Assembly: GCA_934169925.1 (NCBI GenBank)
Contig: CAKPOO010000011.1
Coordinates: forward strand, 1-46,497
Direction of reading: 5' to 3'
Source: an uncultured Clostridia bacterium
GTDB taxonomy: Bacteria > Bacillota > Clostridia > TANB77 > CAG-465
Length of the DNA: 46,497 bases
A model generated the notes under the pieces. It saw nothing but the letters and a program-made list of their open reading frames with translations, was not told the origin of the DNA and searched no databases. Within the stretch, counting starts at the first letter, position 1. Every line of letters begins with the position of its first letter. The position numbers were made by a program, and so were the translations under genes. Positions 1 through 7,265 of the stretch are shown in pieces.

Positions 1-44
1 TTCTGATTTGTGATTGCAATTACCTTGCACTTACTTTCTTGCAT
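1..44 (-). CDS. ParA/Soj-family ATPase, N-terminal fragment cut by window edge
   Basis: Only 14 complete codons are inside the window: ATG at 44-42, reading MQESKCKVIAITNQ. This is the beta-1 strand that precedes the KGG Walker A motif in ParA/Soj/MinD-type partition ATPases (usual form: VIAITNQKGGVGKT). The start is fixed by a strong GGAGG at 52-56. Such parA genes are common in integrative conjugative elements of Firmicutes, where they help maintain the excised circle. Family assignment rests on this short stretch only. Confidence 0.65.
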   Translation of the reverse strand, partial: MQESKCKVIAITNQ

Positions 45-68
45 ATTCTCGCCTCCTTTCTTTTAATT

Positions 69-96
69 TAGCCACCCTAATTTAATAAGATGGCTA
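69..96. repeat. short inverted repeat upstream of the parA-like gene
   Basis: TAGCCA (69-74) and TGGCTA (91-96) form a 6-bp inverted repeat with a 16-bp spacer just upstream of the parA ribosome site. It could be an operator for the partition gene. The arms are short, so chance is possible. Confidence 0.3.
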
Positions 97-115
97 TGTA
101 TTCCATTTCTGGCAT

Positions 116-147
116 AAAAAAAAGAACTGACCATTTTTAATCAGTTC
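116..147 (-). terminator. intrinsic terminator of the 50-residue protein gene
   Basis: GAACTGA (124-130) and TCAGTTC (141-147) form a perfect 7-bp stem with a 10-nt loop. On the minus strand it is followed by eight T residues (116-123). The hairpin overlaps the stop codon of the gene at 146-298 and separates it from the parA-like gene. Confidence 0.75.
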
Positions 148-298
148 AAATATGTTTATTTAATTTTAATATAAGTTCATCAACAGGTTCTGTGTATCTT
201 CCTTGTTCTAATATTTTATTTCTAAACTCATTTAAAGCATTTAATACTATTTTTATTTCATTATTATAAATTGGTAGTTTAATTTTTTTCTTTCTCAT
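146..298 (-). CDS. 50-residue basic protein of a mobile element, function unknown
   Basis: A 50-codon gene, too short for most gene callers. It starts MRKKKIKLPI and contains Gly-Arg-Tyr-Thr-x-x-Val-Asp-Glu-Leu near its end. I recall this small family (lysine-rich start, GRYTD.VDELL end) from integrative elements of Firmicutes, but cannot name a function. The first ten residues are strongly basic, which would suit nucleic-acid contact. A GGGGGC stretch about 10 nt upstream is a modest ribosome site, a promoter sits at 326-354, and an intrinsic terminator overlaps its stop codon, so gene and signals form a complete unit. Confidence 0.65.
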   Translation of the reverse strand: MRKKKIKLPIYNNEIKIVLNALNEFRNKILEQGRYTEPVDELILKLNKHI

Positions 299-325
299 AA
301 TAGTTAGCCCCCATTTGTTATTTAT

Positions 326-354
326 ATTATATCAATATAATAATATTAAGTTAA
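326..354 (-). promoter_or_regulatory. sigma-A type promoter for the 50-residue gene
   Basis: On the minus strand TTAACT (354-349) and TATAAT (331-326) are 17 bp apart, about 27 bp upstream of the start codon at 298. The -10 is perfect and the -35 has four of six consensus bases. Confidence 0.6.
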
Positions 355-370
355 TTGTGCAATTATTATT

Positions 371-496
371 GGGGACGAATCGGGACGAATGAAAGTCACA
401 AATTTTATTTTAACATTCAGTATTATCTAGTCCATTTTGTTTTATTTAGTCCTATTTTTCTGGATTTATCAACACTAAATAACACTAGATAACATA
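371..496. repeat. tandem short repeats near the element end
   Basis: Three small repeat sets lie between the last element gene and uvrB: GGGACGAAT twice with a 10-bp period (372-380, 382-390); TAGTCC twice, 19 bp apart (428-433, 447-452); and AACACTA twice with a 10-bp period (471-477, 481-487) followed by AACATA (491-496). Helically phased repeats beside an insertion junction resemble recombinase arm sites, which is an inference. The 175 bp between 299 and 474 hold nothing else that I can identify apart from the promoter at 326-354. Confidence 0.45.
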
Positions 497-783
497 GGAA
501 AAGTGCCAACATCATAATAAGAAATAAAATATTCTACTGAATTTTCCTTAAAAAATTCTTTAAATTCACTATATAGCTGACCTGCCAAAGTTTTATTATG
601 TGTCATAATGATTGTAGGTTTTCCAATTTCTTTTATAATATTTGCCATGGTAAATGTTTTACCTGAACCTGTAACACCCATTAAAGTTTGTTTTTTTAAT
701 CCTTTATTAAAACCATCAACTAAAGATTTAATTGCTTGTGGTTGGTCTCCAGTTGGTTTATATTCTGAATGTAATTTAAACAT
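475..783 (-). pseudogene. uvrB: uvrB, 5' fragment disrupted by the mobile element
   Basis: Encodes the first part of the UvrB DNA-damage recognition helicase of nucleotide excision repair: MFKLHSEYKPTGDQPQAI at the N-terminus, the P-loop GVTGSGKT, and THNKTLAGQLYSEFKEFF. The start at 783 is set by GGAGGAATT directly upstream. After Ser-Tyr-Tyr-Asp the family continues Tyr-Tyr-Gln-Pro-Glu-Ala, but here it becomes VGTFPMLSSVI and stops, so about 570 of the usual 660 residues are missing. Unless the 3' part is restored by element excision or another uvrB copy exists, excision repair should be defective. Confidence 0.88.
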
Positions 784-866
784 AATTCCTCCAATTAAAT
801 ATTTTTTCATTATTATTTGCTATTTTTTAATTCTTACTCGAAAATTCTTTATTTTTTTACACTTTA

Positions 867-1409
867 TCATTCCAAGCTAATAGAATTTTTTTCACGAATC
901 AAATTTTCTATATTTTTCTTTCTTTGACTCATTTCATTTACAAATCTTTCTACTCTTTCTTGTGACATATTTTCTTTTTGAGTTATCTGATTTATTTCAT
1001 ATTTATAAGTCTTTTTTAATGCATTTTCTAAGACTTCAGGTTCAATTTTGCATTCCTTTACTGCAAAAGTATCACTATCTATTTCATCATCTATTTTTCT
1101 ACATGAACTTTTTTTATTATCTAATTGATTTTTACTAAATATATGTCCTAATTCATGACAATATATAGCTCTTCTTTCATCTACCGAAAATCCAATTTTT
1201 TGCATTAATTCTTTATTCCTTATTATTAAAGCTACATTATCATGTATTTTTAAAGTACTACAAGGTGAAGTAAAATCAACATTTTCTATTATATCTGCTG
1301 TTATATAGTAATAATCTTGAAAATTCATCAAATCAGAACTTATTACTGCCTTATTTTTTCCTAATTCTACTTTAACTCCTCTTTTAAACTTATTTATTAA
1401 TTCTTTCAT
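867..1409 (-). CDS. ImmA/IrrE-type metallopeptidase
   Basis: About 180 residues with the zinc-binding signature HELGH at residues 85-89 (counted from Met at 1409), and a downstream acidic stretch IDDEIDSDTFAVK that supplies the third ligand region typical of this family. ImmA/IrrE peptidases cleave repressors of mobile elements or stress regulators. Position 1409 is preferred as start over an in-frame ATG five codons earlier because GGAGAAAA lies just before it. No partner XRE-type repressor is next to it; the element end and broken uvrB lie downstream. It may be cargo left from an older element. Target unknown. Confidence 0.75.
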   Translation of the reverse strand: MKELINKFKRGVKVELGKNKAVISSDLMNFQDYYYITADIIENVDFTSPCSTLKIHDNVALIIRNKELMQKIGFSVDERRAIYCHELGHIFSKNQLDNKKSSCRKIDDEIDSDTFAVKECKIEPEVLENALKKTYKYEINQITQKENMSQERVERFVNEMSQRKKNIENLIREKNSISLE

Positions 1410-1481
1410 TTTTCTCCTATTCAAAATTTAATTATATTTTAACACCATATACATAAAAAAACAACTCGTTATATTTTTATG

Positions 1482-1510
1482 TTGACTAAGAAGTATAAAA
1501 ATGGTATACT
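1482..1510 (+). promoter_or_regulatory. sigma-A promoter for the 89-residue gene
   Basis: TTGACT (1482-1487), 17-bp spacer, TATACT (1505-1510), about 55 bp upstream of the start codon at 1565. Confidence 0.7.
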
Positions 1511-1564
1511 TTTATTACATTACATTATGTTTTTTAGTAAATTTATTAAAAGGAGAAAAGTTTC

Positions 1565-1834
1565 ATGGAAAATACTGGAATTATCAAAGATGTAGTTTTA
1601 ACTACAAGTTTAAAAGGTAACACACAGCTTCTTGCAACAATTTGTACATCAAAAGAAGGCAGTACACCTTATACAACTGATATTCTTGGAATTATCAATC
1701 TTGAAAAAAATATTGATGATTATTCTAAGGAAGAAATTGAAGCTATAAAAGAAAAGTTTAAAAGTAAAACTTTTGAAATAGTAAATGATTCTTTATTTGA
1801 AAGTTTATTTTCTTTTATAAGAAAAAACATGTAA
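1565..1834 (+). CDS. small conserved-looking protein of unknown function
   Basis: An 89-residue acidic, soluble protein starting MENTGIIKDVVLTTSLKG. It has no membrane segment, cysteine pair or recognisable motif; the first half looks beta-rich and the middle (DDYSKEEIEAIKEKF) helical. It has its own promoter at 1482-1510, an AAAGGAG ribosome site, and an intrinsic terminator right behind it, so it is a monocistronic gene. I do not recognise the family. Confidence 0.6.
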   Translation: MENTGIIKDVVLTTSLKGNTQLLATICTSKEGSTPYTTDILGIINLEKNIDDYSKEEIEAIKEKFKSKTFEIVNDSLFESLFSFIRKNM

Positions 1835-1850
1835 AAAATTTGTTTCAAAA

Positions 1851-1883
1851 AAAGCAGTACTTATTTTAAGCACTGCTTTTTTT
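1851..1883. terminator. bidirectional terminator between convergent genes
   Basis: AAAGCAGTACTT (1851-1862) pairs with AAGCACTGCTTT (1868-1879) with one mismatch and a 5-nt loop. It is flanked by A and T runs, so it can end both the plus-strand 89-residue gene and the minus-strand CobW gene whose stop is at 1882. Confidence 0.8.
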
Positions 1884-3006
1884 ATATCATTGTATCTAAT
1901 TTATCAATTATTTCTTGTTTATTTAAATCTTTTCCTATAAATACAATTTTATTTAATTTATCACCACATTCTGGATCCCACATTTTACGTATATCTTCAC
2001 TTAAACTTAAAATTTGTTCAATTTTATATTTAGGTTCAGCAGCAATCCATGGACCAGCCTCTGTAATCATTTGTTGTTTTCCTGCTTGTTCGAAACAATA
2101 TGACATCTCATCATTACCTTTAAGCCACATAATTCCTTTTGCACGAATTATATTCTTTGGATATTCTTTTAAAAATTCTTTAAATTTTTCAAGATCTATA
2201 GGTTTTCTTCTATAATAAACAAAAGAGCTTATTCCATATTCTTCTGTTTCAGTTTCTTCATGTTCATCATCTTCATCTTTTTCAAGTTCTTCTACCCAAC
2301 CTGCACTAGAACAAGCTTCATCAAAATCAAATAAATTAGTATTTAAGATTTTTGATACATCTACTTCTCCATAATTTGTTTCAATTATAGTTGCTTTAGG
2401 TTGTAATTTCTTAATTATAGCTTTAACTTTTGCAAGTTCTTCTTTTGATATTTCGTCTACTTTATTAAGTATTAAAGTATTACAAAATTCAATTTGTTGA
2501 ATTAATAGATTTTCAATATCTTCATCATCTATATTTTCTTTTACTAAATTTTCACCACAACCAAATTCACTAGCAAGTCTTAAAGCATCTACCACACTTA
2601 CTACATTATCTAGTCTACAGATTTTTGGAAGTCCATATTGCATTGTTGATTCTGAAAGAACTGTTATAGTTTGAGCAATTGGAATTGGTTCACAAATACC
2701 ACTTGCTTCAATTAAAATATAATCAAATTTTCTTGTTTTAATTATATCCATAATTTGTTGCATCAAATCAACTTTTAAAGTACAACAAATGCAGCCATTT
2801 GTAAGTGGTACTAAGTTATCATCTTTTTCGTTAACTACTCCACCTTTTTCTATTAACTCTGCATCAATATTTACTTCACCTATATCATTAACAATTACTG
2901 CTACTTTATATCCATCTTGATTTTTTAAAACATGATTGATTAAAGTAGTTTTTCCTGATCCTAAATAACCTGTTAAAAGAGTTATTGGCACAATTTTATT
3001 TTCCAT
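1882..3006 (-). CDS. CobW/COG0523-family GTPase (metal chaperone type)
   Basis: A 374-residue P-loop GTPase with GYLGSGKTTL at residues 13-22, the family hallmark CxCC metal site (NGCICCTLKVDL, Cys72-x-Cys74-Cys75), the NKVD base-recognition motif, an acidic Glu/Asp-rich linker near residue 245-260, and a C-terminal CobW_C-type domain (MWLKGNDEMSYCFEQAGKQQ). Members move Zn, Co or other metals to client proteins. The linker holds only one histidine, so it is not the His-rich zinc-store type. It follows the 83-residue gene by 24 bp and is probably co-transcribed with it. The metal cannot be told from sequence. Confidence 0.85.
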   Translation of the reverse strand: MENKIVPITLLTGYLGSGKTTLINHVLKNQDGYKVAVIVNDIGEVNIDAELIEKGGVVNEKDDNLVPLTNGCICCTLKVDLMQQIMDIIKTRKFDYILIEASGICEPIPIAQTITVLSESTMQYGLPKICRLDNVVSVVDALRLASEFGCGENLVKENIDDEDIENLLIQQIEFCNTLILNKVDEISKEELAKVKAIIKKLQPKATIIETNYGEVDVSKILNTNLFDFDEACSSAGWVEELEKDEDDEHEETETEEYGISSFVYYRRKPIDLEKFKEFLKEYPKNIIRAKGIMWLKGNDEMSYCFEQAGKQQMITEAGPWIAAEPKYKIEQILSLSEDIRKMWDPECGDKLNKIVFIGKDLNKQEIIDKLDTMI

Positions 3007-3030
3007 ATTATATTAATACCTCCTTAAAAA

Positions 3031-3282
3031 TTATAACTCAAAAATATTTGCTTTTGTCATCATTTTGGTTATTTTACTTTTTTCACTAAATTTAATCTTC
3101 CACACACTTGAAACTATAGATCTACCTTTAAAATGTTCTTCTTGTGGTTTACCTATTGCTTTTAAAAGTTCTTTTTGAAGTGTAACATTATTTGTATATA
3201 ATACAATTACTTTTTCACCATATAATACATTTATTGTTGTTTCTGTTTCTGATTTATTTGCCTCTTTATATATCCTACTCAT
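3031..3282 (-). CDS. 83-residue protein upstream of CobW, function unknown
   Basis: Small soluble protein starting MSRIYKEANKSETETTINV and ending KITKMMTKANIFEL. The central part (EKVIVLYTNNVTLQKELLKA, then RSIVSSVWKIKF) suggests two beta strands around a helix. I have an impression of similar small proteins in gut Clostridia but no known function. There is no cysteine pair to indicate metal binding. Its tight spacing to the CobW GTPase gene (24 bp) suggests a shared operon and perhaps a shared role; no Zur-like box was recognisable upstream. The ribosome site (GGATG) is weak. Confidence 0.55.
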   Translation of the reverse strand: MSRIYKEANKSETETTINVLYGEKVIVLYTNNVTLQKELLKAIGKPQEEHFKGRSIVSSVWKIKFSEKSKITKMMTKANIFEL

Positions 3283-3388
3283 ACTACATCCTTAACTTTA
3301 AAATTATATACTAACACATATGTTATATCATAATAACAAGAGCAAATCAATAGTTATATTACGACTTTTACATTCAAAATTACACAAA

Positions 3389-3430
3389 AAAATAAGAAAT
3401 ACATATTTTTACGTACATATTTCTTATTTT
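3389..3430 (-). terminator. terminator of the repeat-protein gene
   Basis: AAAATAAGAAATA (3389-3401) and TATTTCTTATTTT (3418-3430) form a perfect 13-bp stem with a 16-nt loop. On the minus strand a T run follows, just downstream of the stop codon at 3443. Confidence 0.65.
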
Positions 3431-3442
3431 AATTTTTGGTTA

Positions 3443-4642
3443 CTAAAAGCAAATATTATTTTTTGTTATATAATCATTAGCATTTTTTGTATTAGCATCA
3501 AACCTTCTTAAAATTAATCCTAAAAGCCTATTATTTTTATAGTCATTATACTTTGGATATTTAGAATTTACTTTAATTTGTAACCAGCTAATAGCATCCA
3601 TTACATTTTTATCGTCATTCCAAAAATTTTTGGGTTTTCGCACAAAAAGCCAAGGTTTATAAATGTTTGGATATGCAAACATCACGGCTTTAACATAACT
3701 TGAACCAAACCATAGTTTTAGCATACTTCCCATTCCATTATCATTAAAATATTTAGCACCTAATTTTTCATATACTTCTTCTAAAGAATACTTTAACTTT
3801 TCTTCAATTAACCACTTTATTGCTTCTTTTACAGTATCCTCGTTCCAGTAATTACTATTTACCATTTTAAACCTCCACACCTTATATTTTAAAGGATACG
3901 CATTTTCTAAAGCTTTAATTGGGCTGCTCTTAAATAAAAGTGACACCATACCTCCAAGTCTATTTTCATAAAAGACTTTTATGTTTAGATTTTTATATAC
4001 AGTTTCTTCATCCCACTTTAACTTTTCTTCAATCAACCAAATAACGGCCTCTTTTGCAGTTTCTAAATTCCAATAGTTTTGTGGAACTGATTTTAACTCC
4101 CAAGGTTTAAAAATTTCTGGATATACATCATTAATTGCAAGATATACATTTTTGTTATACACGTTTTCAAGCATTCTTAAAAAGTCGTTTTCATAGAAGA
4201 AATTTATATCTACAACTTTAGGAATTTCCTCTAGTGATAATTTGCATTTTTCTTCAAGTAACCACTTAAGCCAAACTTTTGCATTATCTTTATTCCAAAA
4301 ATTTTTAGTTAAATATTTAAAATTCCATGGTAAATATTTATCTGGATATACGCTATTTACTGCTGTATACACACTATTGTTATATGCTATGGTAAGCATT
4401 CCTGATAAATGACATTTTTCAAAGTCTAACTTAACTAAGTTATATACTTCATCTTCTTTGTACCTTAATACTTCTTCAATAAAATACTTTACTACCTTAT
4501 TACAAGTATCATAATGTATAACCTCTTGGTTATATTCTGAAATAAATCCACGTGGAAACCTTTCAATTTTACCTTCTAACAGAAGTTTATATACTTGTAC
4601 TGGTTCCATTTTTGATAATTCATCGCAACTATATTTATTCAT
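3443..4642 (-). CDS. protein built of about 70-residue FW/AYP repeats, DUF4046-like
   Basis: About 399 residues from Met at 4642 (an upstream in-frame ATG at 4675 is less likely; AAAGGCAAG precedes 4642). After an N-terminal box (VQVYKLLLEGKIERFPRGF) it has four tandem units of roughly 70 residues with the pattern (F/Y)W(N)...A..WL(I/L)EEKLK...F(Y/N)EN..GM......S..KA...AYP..YKPW.F, and a closing segment YPKYNDYKNNRLLGLILRRF. From memory this resembles the uncharacterised DUF4046 group; the name is tentative. The gene at 42855-43610 is a shorter paralogue. It lies 79 bp behind the 4722-5657 gene and probably shares its promoter. Function unknown; basic aromatic repeats could bind nucleic acid. 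Confidence 0.65.
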   Translation of the reverse strand: MNKYSCDELSKMEPVQVYKLLLEGKIERFPRGFISEYNQEVIHYDTCNKVVKYFIEEVLRYKEDEVYNLVKLDFEKCHLSGMLTIAYNNSVYTAVNSVYPDKYLPWNFKYLTKNFWNKDNAKVWLKWLLEEKCKLSLEEIPKVVDINFFYENDFLRMLENVYNKNVYLAINDVYPEIFKPWELKSVPQNYWNLETAKEAVIWLIEEKLKWDEETVYKNLNIKVFYENRLGGMVSLLFKSSPIKALENAYPLKYKVWRFKMVNSNYWNEDTVKEAIKWLIEEKLKYSLEEVYEKLGAKYFNDNGMGSMLKLWFGSSYVKAVMFAYPNIYKPWLFVRKPKNFWNDDKNVMDAISWLQIKVNSKYPKYNDYKNNRLLGLILRRFDANTKNANDYITKNNICF

Positions 4643-4665
4643 TTTCTTGCCTTTCTTAAAAAGTA

Positions 4666-4698
4666 AAGGTAGCAAGTAAAATATTAACTTACTACCTT
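4666..4698 (-). terminator. possible attenuating hairpin between two genes
   Basis: AAAGGTAGCAAGT (4666-4677 region) can pair with ACTTACTACCTT (4687-4698) with one mismatch. It sits between the stop of the 4722-5657 gene and the ribosome site of the repeat-protein gene. The T run on the minus strand is poor, so it may only reduce read-through. Confidence 0.4.
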
Positions 4699-4721
4699 AA
4701 ATAAAACAAAACAAATATCAA

Positions 4722-5657
4722 TTAATCAAGCTGATCTACTGCAACGAAAATATTTTCGATTTTTTCTTTCTTTACAATAACATCTGTAACAGAAAATCCT
4801 AACTCGTTAGCACCTTTTTCTGCAGCGTCAATCTCCATTAATAAATGAACAACCTCACTCTTACCATCAAAGAAATCCTTTATACTTACACCCAAAAGAT
4901 GACTGGCCTTTTCATCAAGCTCGATTATACGAGCTATAAGATCCCTGTTTTTAAGAATAACGTAAGGTGTTAAAGCGGCCTCACTTTTACGAACAGTTTC
5001 CTTTGCCTTCTCATTATTGTTACCTTCTAAAGCACTAGTATCTTCTTTTTCTTTTGTGTTGCTTTTTTGTATGTTTCCAACACTTTCAATATTTTGTGCA
5101 GCCTTTTGTGTTTTACTTTTCTTTAAGTTTTCAACACTATTTTTTGCCTCACTTTCTATTGCCTGACTAAGCATAAAAGATAATGACTCGATTGAAAAAT
5201 TTGCCATTACATAGCTAGCTTCATCGCAAGTAAATCCAAGCGACCTGATTCCACCAAAGCGCAATCTTTCTTCTGAAGATCTTAATAAAAAGTCAGTTCT
5301 TTCTATCTGCTCAACAGAAGCAGTACTTACAAACTCGGCAATCTTTGAATACACCTTGCAAGATGCAATATTATCATCTCCAAAATCTGTATTAATACGT
5401 CCAAACATAAATGTTGGATGAGCTATTATATACTCATTAAAGATGTAATTTCTTACAGCCAAACAAAACTCATGTGCCTCTTTATAGTTTGCAGGTTTGG
5501 TACCAAAAACTTCCGGGCTAATAGTCTGTAAATAGCCAAGATCTTTAACAGTCAGATTCCAAATAATCTGCTCTACAGCTTCAGCGACTTTGTTGTTAGT
5601 TTTCTTTGTCAGCTTGTTTACAGCTTTCTTCTGTTTTTCGTCAAAAATAAATGTCAT
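4722..5657 (-). CDS. unknown protein of unlike base composition, operator-controlled
   Basis: About 311 residues. Residues 1-170 are a helical globular region (KAVNKLTKKTNNKVAEAVEQ, then YKEAHEFCLAVRNYIFNEY); 175-225 is a low-complexity charged linker (Ser/Lys/Glu/Asn); the last 80 residues form a second helical domain ending IFVAVDQLD. I recognise no family. Start ATG at 5657 is supported by AGGAGG 8 nt upstream (a TTG two codons before is less likely). It uses visibly more G and C and more balanced codons than its neighbours, which suggests transfer. It has a perfect promoter and two palindromic operators in its leader, so it should be tightly regulated. Confidence 0.6.
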   Translation of the reverse strand: MTFIFDEKQKKAVNKLTKKTNNKVAEAVEQIIWNLTVKDLGYLQTISPEVFGTKPANYKEAHEFCLAVRNYIFNEYIIAHPTFMFGRINTDFGDDNIASCKVYSKIAEFVSTASVEQIERTDFLLRSSEERLRFGGIRSLGFTCDEASYVMANFSIESLSFMLSQAIESEAKNSVENLKKSKTQKAAQNIESVGNIQKSNTKEKEDTSALEGNNNEKAKETVRKSEAALTPYVILKNRDLIARIIELDEKASHLLGVSIKDFFDGKSEVVHLLMEIDAAEKGANELGFSVTDVIVKKEKIENIFVAVDQLD

Positions 5658-5674
5658 AATCAAATCCTCCTATA

Positions 5675-5719
5675 TTGATAATTATCTTAAAAGCACCTTA
5701 TAAGATAATTATCTTATAA
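5675..5719. promoter_or_regulatory. two palindromic operators in the leader
   Basis: Positions 5698-5719 are a perfect 22-bp palindrome (arm TTATAAGATAA, 5698-5708, then its exact complement 5709-5719). A second site at 5675-5690 contains the same core GATAATTATC (5677-5686). The two centres are 27 bp apart. Both lie between the -10 element (5744) and the ribosome site of the 4722-5657 gene, placed to block elongation or initiation when a dimeric repressor binds. The regulator is not identifiable. Confidence 0.7.
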
Positions 5720-5743
5720 ATAAATTAAAATTGCTACAAGAAT

Positions 5744-5772
5744 ATTATAACATGATTTTATTTTTATGTCAA
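5744..5772 (-). promoter_or_regulatory. consensus sigma-A promoter
   Basis: On the minus strand TTGACA (5772-5767) and TATAAT (5749-5744) are separated by exactly 17 bp: all twelve consensus bases. Transcription should start near 5737 and run into the two palindromes. Of 29 positions, 24 match the promoter at 43664-43692. Confidence 0.85.
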
Positions 5773-5784
5773 CAAAAATATCAT

Positions 5785-7140
5785 TTAATAATTTATATAA
5801 AAATCTTGTTCAAATAAATTATAAATTTTTGTTTTTAAATTAAATCTATCATTACTCTTTAATATTTGTTTTATATTATATAGTCCAATTCCATGTTCAT
5901 GAGGATTTTCTTCTTTCGTGGTATAGCCTTTCTTAAATAAATCATCTAAATTTAAACTTTTATTTTTACTATATGAGTTTTTTATACACATTTCAATTTT
6001 CTTATCTTTTTTATAGTTTATTATAGTTAGCTTTAAATATTTTTCATCCAAATTTTTATTTGCCTCTATTGCATTATCTAGTAAAATACCTAAGACTCTA
6101 CATACTTCATAATTAAAATTAGATATACAACTTAAATCAGTCTTTACATTTAAAATAATATCTATTCCTAAATCTTTAGCTTCATAAAATTTATTAACAA
6201 CTATACTGTATATTGCAGAATTATTCATAATAGATGGATTTAAGAAACCTAAATTATTTACTTTATGAAAATCAACTAAAATTGAATTTGTTAGCTCTTT
6301 TACACCCTCTATATCTTTAGCTTCAGCACAACCTTCTAAAGCTTGTATAAAATTTGAAAGATCATGCCTAAATCCTGCTATACTATCATACATAATAACT
6401 AGTGTTTTGTTATATGAAACCAAATTATTAATTATATTGTTTTGTTCTTCTATTCTTGTTATCCTAATTAAATCTTTCATACCTATATTAAAATAAAGTG
6501 TAAGAGAAACTATATCTATTAAGAAAAACAAATAAGGAAAATCCGTAAGATACATTGTAATCTCAAGAGCGTTTAAATAGATAACAAAACATCCAACGCC
6601 AGAAATAATCATTATTGATTTTTTATCTTTCTTATTTAGAATTTCAGGTAATTTTATAGTGTAACTTTTAATTCTTACGAAAAAATAAATAACAAATCTA
6701 AATAGACACATAAATATCATAAAAATTGTATTAAATTTTAAATCATATAAACCTTTAAGATACGTATCTATATTATCAAAAAGCCTGCATAAAATTTTAG
6801 ATAATATTGTTTCAATAGTCATTATAGTTACAGCATTTATAGATTCACCCAAAATACATTTTTCTATAGGCTCTTTTAAAATAAATCTAAACGTAAATAT
6901 AACAAATGCTAAATTAAGTACCCTATAAAGTTCAACTGGGAGTATAGTTTTTGTTAGTACCCTAAAAATACAATTTGCACTAATTTGTAATATTGCCTGT
7001 TTTTTTGTTGTTTTTACCTTAAACAAATAAACAAAAAATGCATAATCTATATAAGATAAAATAACAGAAAAAAACACATTTTGTGCAATCCATATAAAAA
7101 GTTTATTTTGAGATATTAGTTCATTTATATATATACTCAT
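5785..7140 (-). CDS. AgrC/ComD-like sensor histidine kinase (GHKL type), orphan
   Basis: 451 residues. The first 220 contain about six hydrophobic segments (for example 13-40, 138-155, 175-200, 203-220), as in HPK10 peptide-pheromone receptors. Then come the phospho-acceptor box FRHDLSNF (His259), an N-box LGILLDNAIEAN (Asn356 region) and the ATP-lid glycines HEHGIGLYN (414-422). This is the AgrC/ComD layout: autophosphorylation in response to a peptide signal. No LytTR response regulator and no agrB/agrD is adjacent. Two small single-span membrane protein genes lie just upstream on the same strand and are the only candidate partners. Confidence 0.85.
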   Translation of the reverse strand: MSIYINELISQNKLFIWIAQNVFFSVILSYIDYAFFVYLFKVKTTKKQAILQISANCIFRVLTKTILPVELYRVLNLAFVIFTFRFILKEPIEKCILGESINAVTIMTIETILSKILCRLFDNIDTYLKGLYDLKFNTIFMIFMCLFRFVIYFFVRIKSYTIKLPEILNKKDKKSIMIISGVGCFVIYLNALEITMYLTDFPYLFFLIDIVSLTLYFNIGMKDLIRITRIEEQNNIINNLVSYNKTLVIMYDSIAGFRHDLSNFIQALEGCAEAKDIEGVKELTNSILVDFHKVNNLGFLNPSIMNNSAIYSIVVNKFYEAKDLGIDIILNVKTDLSCISNFNYEVCRVLGILLDNAIEANKNLDEKYLKLTIINYKKDKKIEMCIKNSYSKNKSLNLDDLFKKGYTTKEENPHEHGIGLYNIKQILKSNDRFNLKTKIYNLFEQDFYINY

Positions 7141-7226
7141 ATTAAATCATCCCTTTGTATGTGGACAATTTTATATCTTTTAAAATTTTAATTCAATGTT
7201 TTACTCAAATTCCAATTTTTTTCGAC

Positions 7227-7252
7227 AAAAATAGACACAAATAAATGTGCCT
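7227..7252 (-). terminator. short terminator between small membrane protein and kinase genes
   Basis: AGACACA (7233-7239) pairs with TGTGCCT (7246-7252), seven pairs including one G-U, loop ATAAAT, followed on the minus strand by ATTTTTG. It would separate the 7266-7514 gene from the kinase gene at least in part. Confidence 0.5.
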
Positions 7253-7265
7253 AATTGATATTTTT

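Larger units (their letters stand above)
1..510. mobile_element. end of an integrated mobile element inside uvrB
   Basis: The uvrB reading frame on the minus strand is normal through Tyr-Tyr-Asp (codons at 511-519) and then turns into unrelated sequence with a stop at 475. Everything to the left is foreign to uvrB: tandem short repeats, a 50-residue protein gene and the start of a parA-like gene, which is typical of the edge of an integrative conjugative element or prophage. The rest of the element and the displaced 3' part of uvrB would lie left of the window. No integrase is visible at this end. The junction near 510 is inferred from loss of UvrB similarity, not from a seen attachment-site duplication. 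Confidence 0.7.

Noticed and set aside
5677..5686. Fur or PerR box
   Set aside because: GATAATTATC looks like part of a Fur box, but the full 22-bp palindrome has no 7-1-7 spacing and no iron-related gene follows. The regulator is left open.
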